DNA from: Sediminibacterium sp.
Lineage (GTDB): Bacteria > Bacteroidota > Bacteroidia > Chitinophagales > Chitinophagaceae
Reading direction: 5' to 3'
Assembly: GCA_030726065.1 (NCBI GenBank)
Contig: JANREK010000030.1
Span: 1 to 45,189, forward strand
Length of the DNA: 45,189 bases
Part shown: positions 17,589-27,046 of the stretch, piece after piece
Layout of the letters: each line of letters opens with the position of its first letter
Position numbering within the stretch: the first letter of the stretch is position 1
Translations under genes and position numbers: made by a program
Notes under the pieces: generated by a model
Seen by the model: only the letters and a program-made list of their open reading frames with translations
Told to the model about the DNA's origin: nothing
Database searches by the model: none

Positions 17589-18468
17589 AAAGGCTTTACT
17601 TCAATTACATGTTTTCGTTTTTTTAGCAAGTCTTACAGGGCCTTTGGGATTCTTAATTCAGTTAAATGGATTGATGTTGGTTTTTTATAGAATGTTACTT
17701 GCTGCTATTGTTTTATTATTTTTTTATTTTTTTAAACAGCAAAAGCATCATTATAATTTTACTACAAAATTTAAATTAATTGGTATTGGTGCCATTATTG
17801 CCCTTCATTGGGTTTGCTTTTATGGAAGTATTAAATTAGCCAATGTGTCTATTGCACTCGTTTGTTTTTCTAGTACAAGCATGTTTACTTCCCTAATTGA
17901 GCCTTTAGCTAAAAAAATAAAAATTAAGTGGCATGATTTATTCATTGGGGCACTTAGTTTTATAGGGATACTATTGATATTCCATTTTGATACCAAATTT
18001 AGAACTGGGATTATCGTTGGGTTATTTTCAGCGCTATTGGCTTCTATATTTTCAGTCATCAATAAAGGAGTCACCAATAAAGTGGACACCTTCACCATAC
18101 AATTTTATGAAATGATGGGAGGTGTATTTTTTTTAACCTTAGTTATATTAGGATCAGTTGGACTTAATCAAAATCAATTCGTTTTACCCAATTGGAATGA
18201 TTGGATTTGGCTGATTGTTTTAGCACTCGCATGTACTGTTTGGGCCAATCATTTAATGTTATCCTCCTTAAAACATATTAGTGCCTTTACTTTAAATGTT
18301 ACTTTAAATTTAGAACCTGTATATGGCATCATTCTTGCTTTTGTTTTGTTTAAGGAACAAAAGCAATTAGGCGGAAGTTTTTACATTGGGCTTAGCTTAA
18401 TAGCATTATCTGTACTCATTCAAATGTTAAGAATAGTAAAACAAAATAAAGCCAGTTCGCAAGTTTAA
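17575..18468 (+). CDS. EamA (DMT superfamily) permease
   Basis: A 297-residue integral membrane protein of the drug/metabolite transporter superfamily, with two EamA repeats and about ten hydrophobic segments. The first repeat runs from FKKALLQLHVFVFLASLTGPLGF; the second begins near residue 150 and ends in the typical LNLEPVYGIILAFVLFKEQ block. It uses GTG at 17575, overlapping the end of the GT2 gene by 14 bases, which suggests translational coupling. The substrate is unknown. Its stop codon overlaps the convergent TonB-dependent receptor gene by 4 bases. Confidence 0.87.
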   Translation: MSTFKKALLQLHVFVFLASLTGPLGFLIQLNGLMLVFYRMLLAAIVLLFFYFFKQQKHHYNFTTKFKLIGIGAIIALHWVCFYGSIKLANVSIALVCFSSTSMFTSLIEPLAKKIKIKWHDLFIGALSFIGILLIFHFDTKFRTGIIVGLFSALLASIFSVINKGVTNKVDTFTIQFYEMMGGVFFLTLVILGSVGLNQNQFVLPNWNDWIWLIVLALACTVWANHLMLSSLKHISAFTLNVTLNLEPVYGIILAFVLFKEQKQLGGSFYIGLSLIALSVLIQMLRIVKQNKASSQV

Positions 18469-20906
18469 AATTCTAATATAAACCCAATGGTAGGCGTTAT
18501 AAATACAGAATTATTATCAAATAATTCCGGAATTGCATTGGATCCATCTTTTTTTAATGCTTGCCCATCTGTTGTTTTGAATACACCATTGTCGTTTGCT
18601 GAAAAAACATAAAAAGGAGGAGCTACTGATGCAGCACCATACCAGTTTGTAATGTCTATGTAAAAATCCAATGTTGTTTTTTTGTAGTTATATTTTTTAT
18701 CAATCCGCAAATCACTAGAATGAAACGCTTTATTTCTATTTGCATTTAATTTTGAATAATCTAATATTCCCACCCCTAAGGTGGCAAAGTTTAGTCTGCT
18801 GGCATTCATATCATAGGGTGTATAAGGTGCGCCACCTTGGTATCTATATTTTATTCCAATTTCCCAGTTTCTATTCAGCTTATAGCCACCAGTCAAACTC
18901 AGTAAGTGGATATTTTCCCAGGAGCTTGCAATATATTTTCCAAGGTTATTAGTGTAAGAGCTTCTAAAATAACTATAACTAACAACGCCAAACATTCTTT
19001 GGGTTAACTTTTGTTGTGCGAATAATTCAAAGCCATAACTTTTACCTAATCCGTTTGTAGAAATATCCTCATTTCCTAATATATTAAAATCGGCACCAAG
19101 GTTGGAAAGGCTAGTTCCTTTTTCAACACTAATTGGTACGTTTTTATATTTCTTATAATAAACTTCGGCAGTAAATCTTGTTGATTCGGATGGGATATAT
19201 TCAAAGCCAGTAACATAATGCGTACTTTGTATATAGTCGGCATCTTGATTTAAATAAGCACCCGCAGCATTTTTAAAACCTAAAGCAGTATTAGGTGCTA
19301 ACTTATAATAATTGCCGATGGAGAAATTCCAATTCACTTTATCTGATACTACCCAGCTTAATCCAACTCTAGGGGATAGTTGACGCATTAATTGCGTCCC
19401 TTGGGTTGTAAAATCATTTCCATCAGTACGAATTCCTGCGCTAATACCTAATCGGTTATTGAATGCTTTTTTTCCTAATTGGAAAAATGCGCCATATTTA
19501 TTATAGTTAAAATCAGAATTATAATTAATTTGGATGGCTGTGGGTGTTGGCCCTAGCGTATTAATTGCAGTATATTTTAATAATTGATTGGTGCTATTGT
19601 CATAACCCACATTTTGAATATTCACACCTGCAGTCCATTTTAATCCTAATAAACTTTTAGTCATATCCCATCTTACTGTATTTCCAATTTCATTGGAGGT
19701 GTAATCAAAAGTTTTTTCACTTTGAATCGGCTCCAAATTATTCTCATATCTTTCGCTAAGGTTGTTAAGGTGGTTTCTGCTTATAGCTAAATTCCAAAAG
19801 CCTTTGTTCACTAATTTTTTTAATGAGGCACCTACAGTATAGCTCCATTGGTTAATGGAAGGTCCTGCTTTTAATGCATAAATTTTTTCAGGTGTGGCGT
19901 TTTTTGGTGAAGCAAATTTAAAATCGTCAATAGCACCTACCCCTAAAAATGTTAGAGTGGTTTTTGGGTCAATCACATGCGTGACTTTATATTGAAAATC
20001 CCAAAAATTGGGTCGAATAGGTAAGTCAATCACTTCGAACAAGAATTGTAAATAACTTCTTCTAACAGAAGCTAAAAAAGTGGTTTTACCTGATTTGGAT
20101 AAGGGGCCATCTAAAGTAGTCGCAAATTCAGTAGCGCCTAATCTTACATTTCCTTGTAATCTATCAGCATTGCCTCTTTTTTGTTTGAATTCAAAAACAG
20201 AAGATAAAGCATTGTCAAATTTGGCATCAAATGCCGATGAGGAAAGTTTGACTTCATCTATAAATGATACATTCAAAATACCTTGTGGGCCACCTGCACT
20301 TCCTTGGGTGCTAAAGTGATTGATTACCGGAATTTCAATACCGTCCAGGTAAAACACGTTTTCATTGGGTGCGCCACCTCTTACAATGATATCATTTCTA
20401 AATCCGGCACCGGTACTTGCCGAACCAGTAACGCCTGGTAATGCCTGCACAACTTTAGAAATGTCAAAATTGCCTCCTGGATTTGATTTAATTTCTTCAG
20501 CAGTTAATTTTTGGACACTTAATGGGGTTTCCAAGGTAGCAGTTCGAACTGTTTTTCGGGTAGTGCTTACTTGCACTTCTTTTAAAATATTATCTGCAGG
20601 GAGTAATTCAATCGTATTATTGGTTTCATTTCCTACAGTGATAACCACATTAAATAAACTATAGGGTAAAGTACCTAATGAAGTAAAGCTTACTTGGTAC
20701 TGACCAGTGGGGATGCTTTTAAATTGGTATTTACCCAACGAATCGGTTACCGTCCCAAAATTGGTATTGATCAGTTTTACATTGACTCCTGCAATAGGTT
20801 TTTGGGTATTTTTATCTACTACCCATCCTGATAGCTTTCCGGTAGTTTGGGCTTGTGCAAAAATTGCTAAAAAAGTGGGCAAAATGAAGAGTAATCTGAA
20901 TTTCAT
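18465..20906 (-). CDS. TonB-dependent outer membrane receptor with carboxypeptidase-D regulatory-like domain
   Basis: An 813-residue outer-membrane receptor. A signal peptide (to about residue 20, ending AQAQ) is followed by a CarboxypepD_reg-like beta-sandwich at about 24-105 (GKLSGWVVDKNTQKPIAGVN). A plug domain follows at about 115-235, including VVQALPGVTGSASTG and NDIIVRGGAPNENVFYLDGIEIP. A 22-strand-type barrel then runs to the C-terminal FILEF. There is no SusD partner or TonB/ExbBD gene nearby, so it looks like an orphan receptor, for example for a metal chelate or small nutrient; the ligand is unknown. It converges on, and overlaps by 4 bases, the EamA gene, and diverges from the S9 peptidase gene. 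Confidence 0.92.
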   Translation of the reverse strand: MKFRLLFILPTFLAIFAQAQTTGKLSGWVVDKNTQKPIAGVNVKLINTNFGTVTDSLGKYQFKSIPTGQYQVSFTSLGTLPYSLFNVVITVGNETNNTIELLPADNILKEVQVSTTRKTVRTATLETPLSVQKLTAEEIKSNPGGNFDISKVVQALPGVTGSASTGAGFRNDIIVRGGAPNENVFYLDGIEIPVINHFSTQGSAGGPQGILNVSFIDEVKLSSSAFDAKFDNALSSVFEFKQKRGNADRLQGNVRLGATEFATTLDGPLSKSGKTTFLASVRRSYLQFLFEVIDLPIRPNFWDFQYKVTHVIDPKTTLTFLGVGAIDDFKFASPKNATPEKIYALKAGPSINQWSYTVGASLKKLVNKGFWNLAISRNHLNNLSERYENNLEPIQSEKTFDYTSNEIGNTVRWDMTKSLLGLKWTAGVNIQNVGYDNSTNQLLKYTAINTLGPTPTAIQINYNSDFNYNKYGAFFQLGKKAFNNRLGISAGIRTDGNDFTTQGTQLMRQLSPRVGLSWVVSDKVNWNFSIGNYYKLAPNTALGFKNAAGAYLNQDADYIQSTHYVTGFEYIPSESTRFTAEVYYKKYKNVPISVEKGTSLSNLGADFNILGNEDISTNGLGKSYGFELFAQQKLTQRMFGVVSYSYFRSSYTNNLGKYIASSWENIHLLSLTGGYKLNRNWEIGIKYRYQGGAPYTPYDMNASRLNFATLGVGILDYSKLNANRNKAFHSSDLRIDKKYNYKKTTLDFYIDITNWYGAASVAPPFYVFSANDNGVFKTTDGQALKKDGSNAIPELFDNNSVFITPTIGFILEF

Positions 20907-20987
20907 ATAAAAAACAATAAGGATGTAAATTTATAACAATTATTTTGCCAAAATGTTGATGTATCTTAGAAATTCAAATAATATAAT

Positions 20988-23717
20988 ATGAAGCAACTTT
21001 TTACTATTTTTTCATTATTTATTTCAATTTTTTCGTTTTCCCAAAAATTAGCGTTGGATCATTCAGTATATGATCAATGGGAATCCATCCGTGAAACTAT
21101 TTGGCAACCACAAGGTCAGTTTATTTGTTATACTATTAACCCTCAGGAAGGGGATGCGGTTTTGATTGTAAAAAATAAATCTTCAAAAACAGAAATAACT
21201 ATTCCAAGAGGAGCACAACCTGTTTTTACGGAAGATGGGAATTATTTAATCGCAAAAATTAAACCCAGTTTCAATGAAACTAGGAAAGCGAAAATTGATA
21301 AAAAAAAGCCAGATGAAATGCCCAAAGATAGTTTGGTCATTGTAACAATAGCGAATGGTAATATTACTAAAATTCCAGTGGTAAAAAGTTTTCAACTGCC
21401 TGAATTTGGTAATGGTTTAATTGCTTATTTAAAAGAAACAAAAGGAGACTTTAACAAGGAGGGGGCAGCTCTTTATTTAAGAGATTTAAATTCAGGTCAA
21501 GAAAGGGTATTTAATAATATCTCCCAATATTTAATTCATCCGAAAGGGGAAGGGGTAATGATGTATCAAGTTAAAACCAAACTAAAGGAAGCAAAAATAT
21601 TGTTAAGTTCGATTGCTGACACCAATAGCATCACCTTAAATAGCCATTTTTATACCGCAACTAATTTTACTTGGGATGAACAAGGAAAGCAATTGGCCTA
21701 TTTAGTTGAACGTGATAGCACTAACAAAGCTTTACAAAAGAACTATTCACTTGCTTATTATAATCATGAATTGGATTCGGCACATTTTGTCATTAATAGA
21801 AACCAAGATCAAATTCCAAAACAATACACTATTGGAGGAGATCGTAAAATTTCATTTAGTAAATCTGGTAAGGTTATCTCCTTAGGTATTCAGCCCATAC
21901 TTCCTGTCAAGGATACTACATTGCCTGAATTTGAACGCGTAAGTGTTGATATTTGGCATTACGCAGATCCTACATTACAAACAGTACAATTAAAGAATTT
22001 AGATGCGACACTTAAAAGCACTGAAGCCCTTTTATTTCGTCCTGCAGATAATACGGTTACTTATCTTGGAAAAATTAAAGACCGTGATATATTAAAAACA
22101 ATGGAAGGAGATGGTCGTTATACTTATGCTTTAATTGATTCAAATTATGTAATAGCGTCGCAATGGCAAGGGTTTTCGCAAAGGGACTTGTATGTCATAG
22201 ATAATAACACAGGAAAAAATAAGCTGATTCAAAAAAATGTTAAAGTAAGTCAGTTGTCCACTTCTTATGATGGTCAATGTTTGGTTTATTATGTGGAGGA
22301 TCAAAAAAAATATAAATCTTATAATGCAGTATCAGGTGTTACCAAAAATATTTTAACGGATATTCCGTCGGCCTTGTATGATGAGGAAAATGATGTGCCT
22401 GATGATCCTAATGCTTATGGGATTGCAAAGTGGATGCAGGACAATAAGCATTTTTTAGTGTACGACAAATATGATGTTTGGCTAGGGGATGCAGAGGGTA
22501 AATCGCCTTCTATAAAATTAACCAACGGTCGTCAAAATAAATTAAGTTATCGTTTTGTTGAAACAGACAATGATCGCCAGTTTTTAAATGGGGATGCAGT
22601 TATTTTATTGAGAACATTTAATGAGGTGGACAAATCAGAAGGATTGGTTTCCTTGTCATTAGGCACCAAAAAGCTATTTACTATGAATCAGTTGCCAATG
22701 CATTTGACCACTATTGTAGCAGCAAAAAAATCAAATGATTTATTGGTAATGCAAGAAGATGAAAAACAATCGCCCAATTTGTATCATTATAGTTTTGATT
22801 CTTTGAAGCAAAATCCGATGGCGCTTACGCAAATCAACCCGCAACAAAGTAATTACAATTGGATGACTTCGCAATTAGTGAAATGGAAGTCCTATACTGG
22901 CAAAACAGCAGAAGGTATTTTGTATTTGCCAGAAAATTTTTATGCAAAAAAGAAGTATCCAATGATTGTTTATTTTTATGAGCGTAACAATCAATCCTTA
23001 CATAATTATTTACCACCAGCGCCAACCCCCTCACGTTTAAACATTCCATTTTTTGCAAGTAGGGGTTATGTCGTTTTTGTACCGGACATTTGGTATACCA
23101 AAGGCTATCCTGGTCAAGGTGCTTATGATTATATTTTAAGTGGCGCAAGAGCCATGGTGCAAAAAGGATTTGTGGATAGTACAAAAATTGGTTTGCAAGG
23201 ACAAAGCTGGGGCGGCTATCAAATTGCTTATTTAATTACTAAGACAAAATTGTTTGCTGCTGCTTGGGCAGGTGCACCTGTCGTGAACATGACCAGTGCT
23301 TATGGCGGTATACGATGGGGATCTGGTTTGAACAGACAATTCCAATATGAAAAAACACAGAGTAGAATTGGGGCAAGTTTATGGGAGCGCCCTGATTTAT
23401 ATATTAAAAATTCCCCTTTATTTGATTTACCCAAAGTAACTACACCCTTAGTGATTATGACTAATGATGCTGATGATGCGGTGCCTTGGTATCAAGGAAT
23501 TGAAATGTTTACTGCCATGAGACGATTAGATAAAAAAGTTTGGCTTTTAGTCTACAATAATGAAGCGCATAATTTAGTAGAAAGAAAAAACAGGAAAGAC
23601 ATTCAAATTAGAGAACAACAGTTTTTTGATTCTTTCTTAAAAGGAGCGCCAATGCCAACATGGTTGAATTCAGGAATAGCTGCAATGATGAAAGGTCGCA
23701 CACTAGGGCTGAATTAA
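20988..23717 (+). CDS. Exported S9 family (prolyl oligopeptidase-type) peptidase
   Basis: A 909-residue secreted serine peptidase of the DPP4/acylaminoacyl peptidase class. Residues 1-19 form a signal peptide (MKQLFTIFSLFISIFSFSQ). Residues to about 630 form the beta-propeller and the remainder the alpha/beta hydrolase domain. The catalytic triad is visible: Ser740 in GLQGQSWGGYQ, Asp829 in NDADDAVPW and His861 in EAHNL. It probably degrades peptides in the periplasm; the precise specificity (dipeptidyl versus oligopeptidyl) is not resolved. It is a single-gene unit, with TATCTTAG at 20962-20969 as a near-match -7 element 18 bases before the ATG, and it converges on the E2 gene with a 7-base gap. 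Confidence 0.92.
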   Translation: MKQLFTIFSLFISIFSFSQKLALDHSVYDQWESIRETIWQPQGQFICYTINPQEGDAVLIVKNKSSKTEITIPRGAQPVFTEDGNYLIAKIKPSFNETRKAKIDKKKPDEMPKDSLVIVTIANGNITKIPVVKSFQLPEFGNGLIAYLKETKGDFNKEGAALYLRDLNSGQERVFNNISQYLIHPKGEGVMMYQVKTKLKEAKILLSSIADTNSITLNSHFYTATNFTWDEQGKQLAYLVERDSTNKALQKNYSLAYYNHELDSAHFVINRNQDQIPKQYTIGGDRKISFSKSGKVISLGIQPILPVKDTTLPEFERVSVDIWHYADPTLQTVQLKNLDATLKSTEALLFRPADNTVTYLGKIKDRDILKTMEGDGRYTYALIDSNYVIASQWQGFSQRDLYVIDNNTGKNKLIQKNVKVSQLSTSYDGQCLVYYVEDQKKYKSYNAVSGVTKNILTDIPSALYDEENDVPDDPNAYGIAKWMQDNKHFLVYDKYDVWLGDAEGKSPSIKLTNGRQNKLSYRFVETDNDRQFLNGDAVILLRTFNEVDKSEGLVSLSLGTKKLFTMNQLPMHLTTIVAAKKSNDLLVMQEDEKQSPNLYHYSFDSLKQNPMALTQINPQQSNYNWMTSQLVKWKSYTGKTAEGILYLPENFYAKKKYPMIVYFYERNNQSLHNYLPPAPTPSRLNIPFFASRGYVVFVPDIWYTKGYPGQGAYDYILSGARAMVQKGFVDSTKIGLQGQSWGGYQIAYLITKTKLFAAAWAGAPVVNMTSAYGGIRWGSGLNRQFQYEKTQSRIGASLWERPDLYIKNSPLFDLPKVTTPLVIMTNDADDAVPWYQGIEMFTAMRRLDKKVWLLVYNNEAHNLVERKNRKDIQIREQQFFDSFLKGAPMPTWLNSGIAAMMKGRTLGLN

Positions 23718-23724
23718 AGTACGG

Positions 23725-25188
23725 TTATAAATATTGGAACCATTGACGATTGGGATCCCAGGCTTCAAATGATTTAGCTACGCCAGCTAAAAATTGTGAT
23801 CCAATGGCACCATCCACGATACGATGATCGTAACTCATGGATAAATACATCATGTGTCTAACTAAAATAGCGTCACCAGATGGTGTTTCAATAACCACTG
23901 GACGCTTTTTAATTGCACCCAATGAGAGTATGGCTACTTGTGGTTGATTTATTATTGGTGTTCCCATAATGCTACCAAAAGTACCCACATTAGTAACGGT
24001 GAAAGTACCGCCTTGCGTATCTGAGGGCTTTAATTGATTTAACCTTGCGTTGTTTGCTAAGTTGTTTACTGCCTTGCTTAATCCAACAATACTTAATTGA
24101 TTGGCGCCTTTAATCACTGGTACAATTAAGTTTCCATTGGATAGGGCGGTGGCCATTCCAATATTGATATCTTTTTTTAATATGATTTGATCCCCTTGTA
24201 AACTGCTATTGATAATTGGGAATTTTTCCATCACACTTGCAATACATTCTATAAACATGGGGGTGAAAGTTAATTTTACCCCTTCTCTTTTTTCAAATAG
24301 TTGTTTTACTTTTTCTCTCCAAACCACCATATTGGTAACATCAGCCTCTACAAAGGAAGTAACATGAGCACTAATTTGAACACTATCAATCATATGCTTT
24401 GCAATTACTTTGCGCATACGATCCATTTCAATAATTTCAGTATTGCCGGTAATGATTACATCCTCGGGTTGTGCTAGTTTGCCAGTTATCGCAGTTGTGT
24501 GTATATGATCATCTTGGTGTATGGCTTCATTATTTGTAACAGGAGCGCTGTTTGCAGTAACCATATTATTGGAATCAATAAATAATTGATTTACAATATT
24601 TTGACTATTATTATTTGAAGTTTTTTTATCGGCAATATAATTTAAGATATCTTTTTTTGACACACGGCCTTGATTGCCTGTTCCTTTAATTTGCTGCAAT
24701 TCCTGCATGGGGATTCCCTCATTTTGCGCAATATTCATGACCAATGGAGAATAAAATTTTCCATCAGATATTATTTGGGTATCGGTCGCTACTGAACTAG
24801 GCGCTGGTATAAATGGAACTTCCAGTGGTGAAACATTTTGGCTAGTAGCGTTTTCATTTTGTGCAACATTTTCAGTTGTTGGTTTTTCAATAACTGGAGA
24901 TGGTGCTTGAGTGGCAACTTCGATATTTATATTTGATACATTTTTATCATCGCTTTCAATGCGCGCTATAACAGTTCCAATAGGAACGACTGAATTTGGT
25001 TCGAATAAAATTTCTATAACTTTCCCTGCTACCGTTGAAGGTATTTCGCTATCTACTTTATCAGTAGCAATGTCCAATAAAGTTTCGTCCAATTGGATGG
25101 TATCACCAACGCTTTTGTGCCATTTTAAAATGGTCGCTTCCATGATACTTTCACCCAGCTTAGGCAAAACCAAATCAACAATTGGCAT
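23725..25188 (-). CDS. 2-oxo acid dehydrogenase E2 component (dihydrolipoamide acyltransferase)
   Basis: A 487-residue E2 subunit of a 2-oxo acid dehydrogenase complex. The N-terminal lipoyl domain (1-80) carries the lipoylated Lys44 in ATDKVDSE. A Ser/Thr/Asn-rich linker follows, then a peripheral subunit-binding domain at about 146-185 (SPLVMNIAQNEGI...GRVSKKDIL). The catalytic acyltransferase domain follows, with His455 and Asp459 in SYDHRIVDGA. Whether it serves pyruvate, 2-oxoglutarate or branched-chain substrates cannot be settled; the single lipoyl domain and lack of adjacent E1/E3 genes leave it open. It lies 26 bases downstream of cinA on the same strand, probably in one operon with cinA and the thioesterase. 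Confidence 0.9.
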   Translation of the reverse strand: MPIVDLVLPKLGESIMEATILKWHKSVGDTIQLDETLLDIATDKVDSEIPSTVAGKVIEILFEPNSVVPIGTVIARIESDDKNVSNINIEVATQAPSPVIEKPTTENVAQNENATSQNVSPLEVPFIPAPSSVATDTQIISDGKFYSPLVMNIAQNEGIPMQELQQIKGTGNQGRVSKKDILNYIADKKTSNNNSQNIVNQLFIDSNNMVTANSAPVTNNEAIHQDDHIHTTAITGKLAQPEDVIITGNTEIIEMDRMRKVIAKHMIDSVQISAHVTSFVEADVTNMVVWREKVKQLFEKREGVKLTFTPMFIECIASVMEKFPIINSSLQGDQIILKKDINIGMATALSNGNLIVPVIKGANQLSIVGLSKAVNNLANNARLNQLKPSDTQGGTFTVTNVGTFGSIMGTPIINQPQVAILSLGAIKKRPVVIETPSGDAILVRHMMYLSMSYDHRIVDGAIGSQFLAGVAKSFEAWDPNRQWFQYL

Positions 25189-25214
25189 AAGGGTAAATTT
25201 TAGTAAAAATAAGA

Positions 25215-26471
25215 CTAAATTTTATTGATTATTAATAACCTAAGTAAATTTATAGCCTGGGTAGCTGTTATTTCAATATTCCTTTGCCTGTCGAATCTTA
25301 AGTAGAAAACCTTTGAAAACACCCTTTCTTTATCTGCAACACCAATCCAGACCATACCCAGAGGTTTTTCGTCTGTTTTCCCAGTTGGCCCCATAATGCC
25401 ACTTACCGAAACTGCATAATCTGTACTCATCTTTTCCCGAACCGCTTTAGCCATTTGCTCAACCGCTTCCTTACTTACTGCACCTACGGTTTGTAAAATA
25501 TGGCTAGGGACTTCTAAAAATTCAGTTTTGATTCGGTTGTCATAGCTAATGATTCCACCTGTATAGAACTGAGATGATCCTGCGTGCTTGGATAATAAAT
25601 GACCAATAAATCCTCCGGTACAGCTTTCTGCCGTCGCCACAGTTTTGCCACTCGATTTTAGTAGTTTTCCAACTACGACTTCCATGGTTTCGTCCAAATC
25701 AGTTACCAAATATTCGGATACGGCTATTTTCAATAATTCAAATTGATGATCAAGTAATGTATTTAATTGATGGTTGTCATTGCCTAGTCCAGTTAATCTT
25801 AATCGGACCATACCATAATTGGGTAGATAGGCTAATTTAAGTGCTGTTGGTAAATTGTTTTCAAAATCCAAAATTATTTCAGCAAGGAAAGATTCTCCGA
25901 TACCTGCCGTTAGTAGGGTTCTATGGCCAACATGGCTGGAAAGGATTTGCTTTTGCAAATAGGGGATTACTTTATTTTCAGTCAACCATTTCATTTCATG
26001 ATGCACGCCAGGAAGAGAAAAAATATACGCGCCATTTTTTTTGAATAACATTCCAGGTGCGGTACCTGTTTCGTTGAATAATACTTCGCAAGAATCAGGC
26101 ACTTCGGCTTGCTTACGATTGCGATCAATCATGGGACGTTTATGTATCTGTTCAAATATATAAGTGATATGATCAAGCGTAGGTTGATGCACCATCATTT
26201 TACCTCCAAAATATTCCCTCAAAAATGGCTTGGTGATGTCATCAGAAGTAGGGCCTAATCCTCCAGTGAGTATGATGATATTATTATGCTCAATGCCATT
26301 ATCCAATGCATTCGATATTGCTAGTTTGTCATCTCCTACAGCAATTCTACTGGTTACAACGACTCCAATGGCATTTAAGGATTGCGCTATAAAGGCACTA
26401 TTTGTGTCAATGACTTGCCCAATTAAAAGCTCGTCTCCGATGGTAATAATAGTGGCTTTATTTTGATCCAT
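25215..26471 (-). CDS. cinA: CinA family protein (competence/damage-inducible, NMN deamidase-related)
   Basis: A 418-residue two-domain CinA. The N-terminal MoCF-biosynthesis-like domain (1 to about 170) begins ATIITIGDELLIGQVIDTNSAFIA and includes LTGGLGPTSDDITK. The C-terminal CinA domain (about 255-415) contains VATAESCTGGFIGHLLS and VSGIMGPTGKTDEKPLG, the signatures of the nicotinamide-nucleotide deamidase PncC. Members recycle NMN and may hydrolyse ADP-ribose; which activity is retained is not shown here. It sits between the thioesterase gene (46 bases upstream) and the E2 gene (26 bases downstream). Confidence 0.93.
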   Translation of the reverse strand: MDQNKATIITIGDELLIGQVIDTNSAFIAQSLNAIGVVVTSRIAVGDDKLAISNALDNGIEHNNIIILTGGLGPTSDDITKPFLREYFGGKMMVHQPTLDHITYIFEQIHKRPMIDRNRKQAEVPDSCEVLFNETGTAPGMLFKKNGAYIFSLPGVHHEMKWLTENKVIPYLQKQILSSHVGHRTLLTAGIGESFLAEIILDFENNLPTALKLAYLPNYGMVRLRLTGLGNDNHQLNTLLDHQFELLKIAVSEYLVTDLDETMEVVVGKLLKSSGKTVATAESCTGGFIGHLLSKHAGSSQFYTGGIISYDNRIKTEFLEVPSHILQTVGAVSKEAVEQMAKAVREKMSTDYAVSVSGIMGPTGKTDEKPLGMVWIGVADKERVFSKVFYLRFDRQRNIEITATQAINLLRLLIINKI

Positions 26472-26517
26472 GCTTCAGGGTTAAATTAGGTTGCAAAGTA
26501 AATCAAAAATAGGCGCT

Positions 26518-26928
26518 TTAACTAAAATAGGAACGTAGTTTTTCAGCTAAGTAAGGGGGCATGGAAGCTCTATTCCCAAGGTTTTTATCCATAAAATATA
26601 GTTTTACGGTACCAATGGTCAATAGTTTGCCTTCCTCGTTATGAATTTCTTGGTGAAAAGTGATTCGGTGGTCAATAGGTAGTTCTCTTAATTGTGTGGT
26701 AATGGTCAATAAATCATCATATCTGGCGGGTCTTAAATATTTAACATTTAGTTCAACCACAGGAAGCATAATCCCCAAATCCTCCATTACTTTATAGCTA
26801 ATACCCAGCGCCCGCAAGCTTTCAACACGACCTACCTCAAAGTATTGGGCGTAATTGCCATAATAAACCACATTCATGGGGTCAGCATCCGCATATCTTA
26901 CCCTTACTTGATTTTTAAATTCGTACAT
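26518..26928 (-). CDS. 4HBT/YbgC-type acyl-CoA thioesterase
   Basis: A 136-residue hot-dog-fold thioesterase. The active-site loop RYADADPMNVVYYGNYAQYFEVGR has Asp16 in the catalytic position typical of the YbgC/4-hydroxybenzoyl-CoA group, followed by the long helix. It hydrolyses acyl-CoA or acyl-ACP of unknown chain length. It is the first gene of a leftward run with cinA and E2, and a well-matched promoter lies directly upstream. Confidence 0.88.
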   Translation of the reverse strand: MYEFKNQVRVRYADADPMNVVYYGNYAQYFEVGRVESLRALGISYKVMEDLGIMLPVVELNVKYLRPARYDDLLTITTQLRELPIDHRITFHQEIHNEEGKLLTIGTVKLYFMDKNLGNRASMPPYLAEKLRSYFS

Positions 26929-26945
26929 ATTTTTATAATTGTTGA

Positions 26946-26977
26946 CAAATTTACGAATAGAATCTGTTTTTCCACAA
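26946..26977 (-). promoter_or_regulatory. Predicted promoter of the thioesterase-cinA-E2 run
   Basis: On the minus strand TTG (26977-26975), a 21-base spacer and TAAATTTG (26953-26946) match the Bacteroidota promoter pattern exactly. The octamer ends 17 bases before the thioesterase ATG. Confidence 0.6.
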
Positions 26978-27046
26978 TAACCTCATTTAACACATCGTTT
27001 TAATAGGGTAGCGTAATTTTACTAGGTTACTAAATAAAACGAATTC

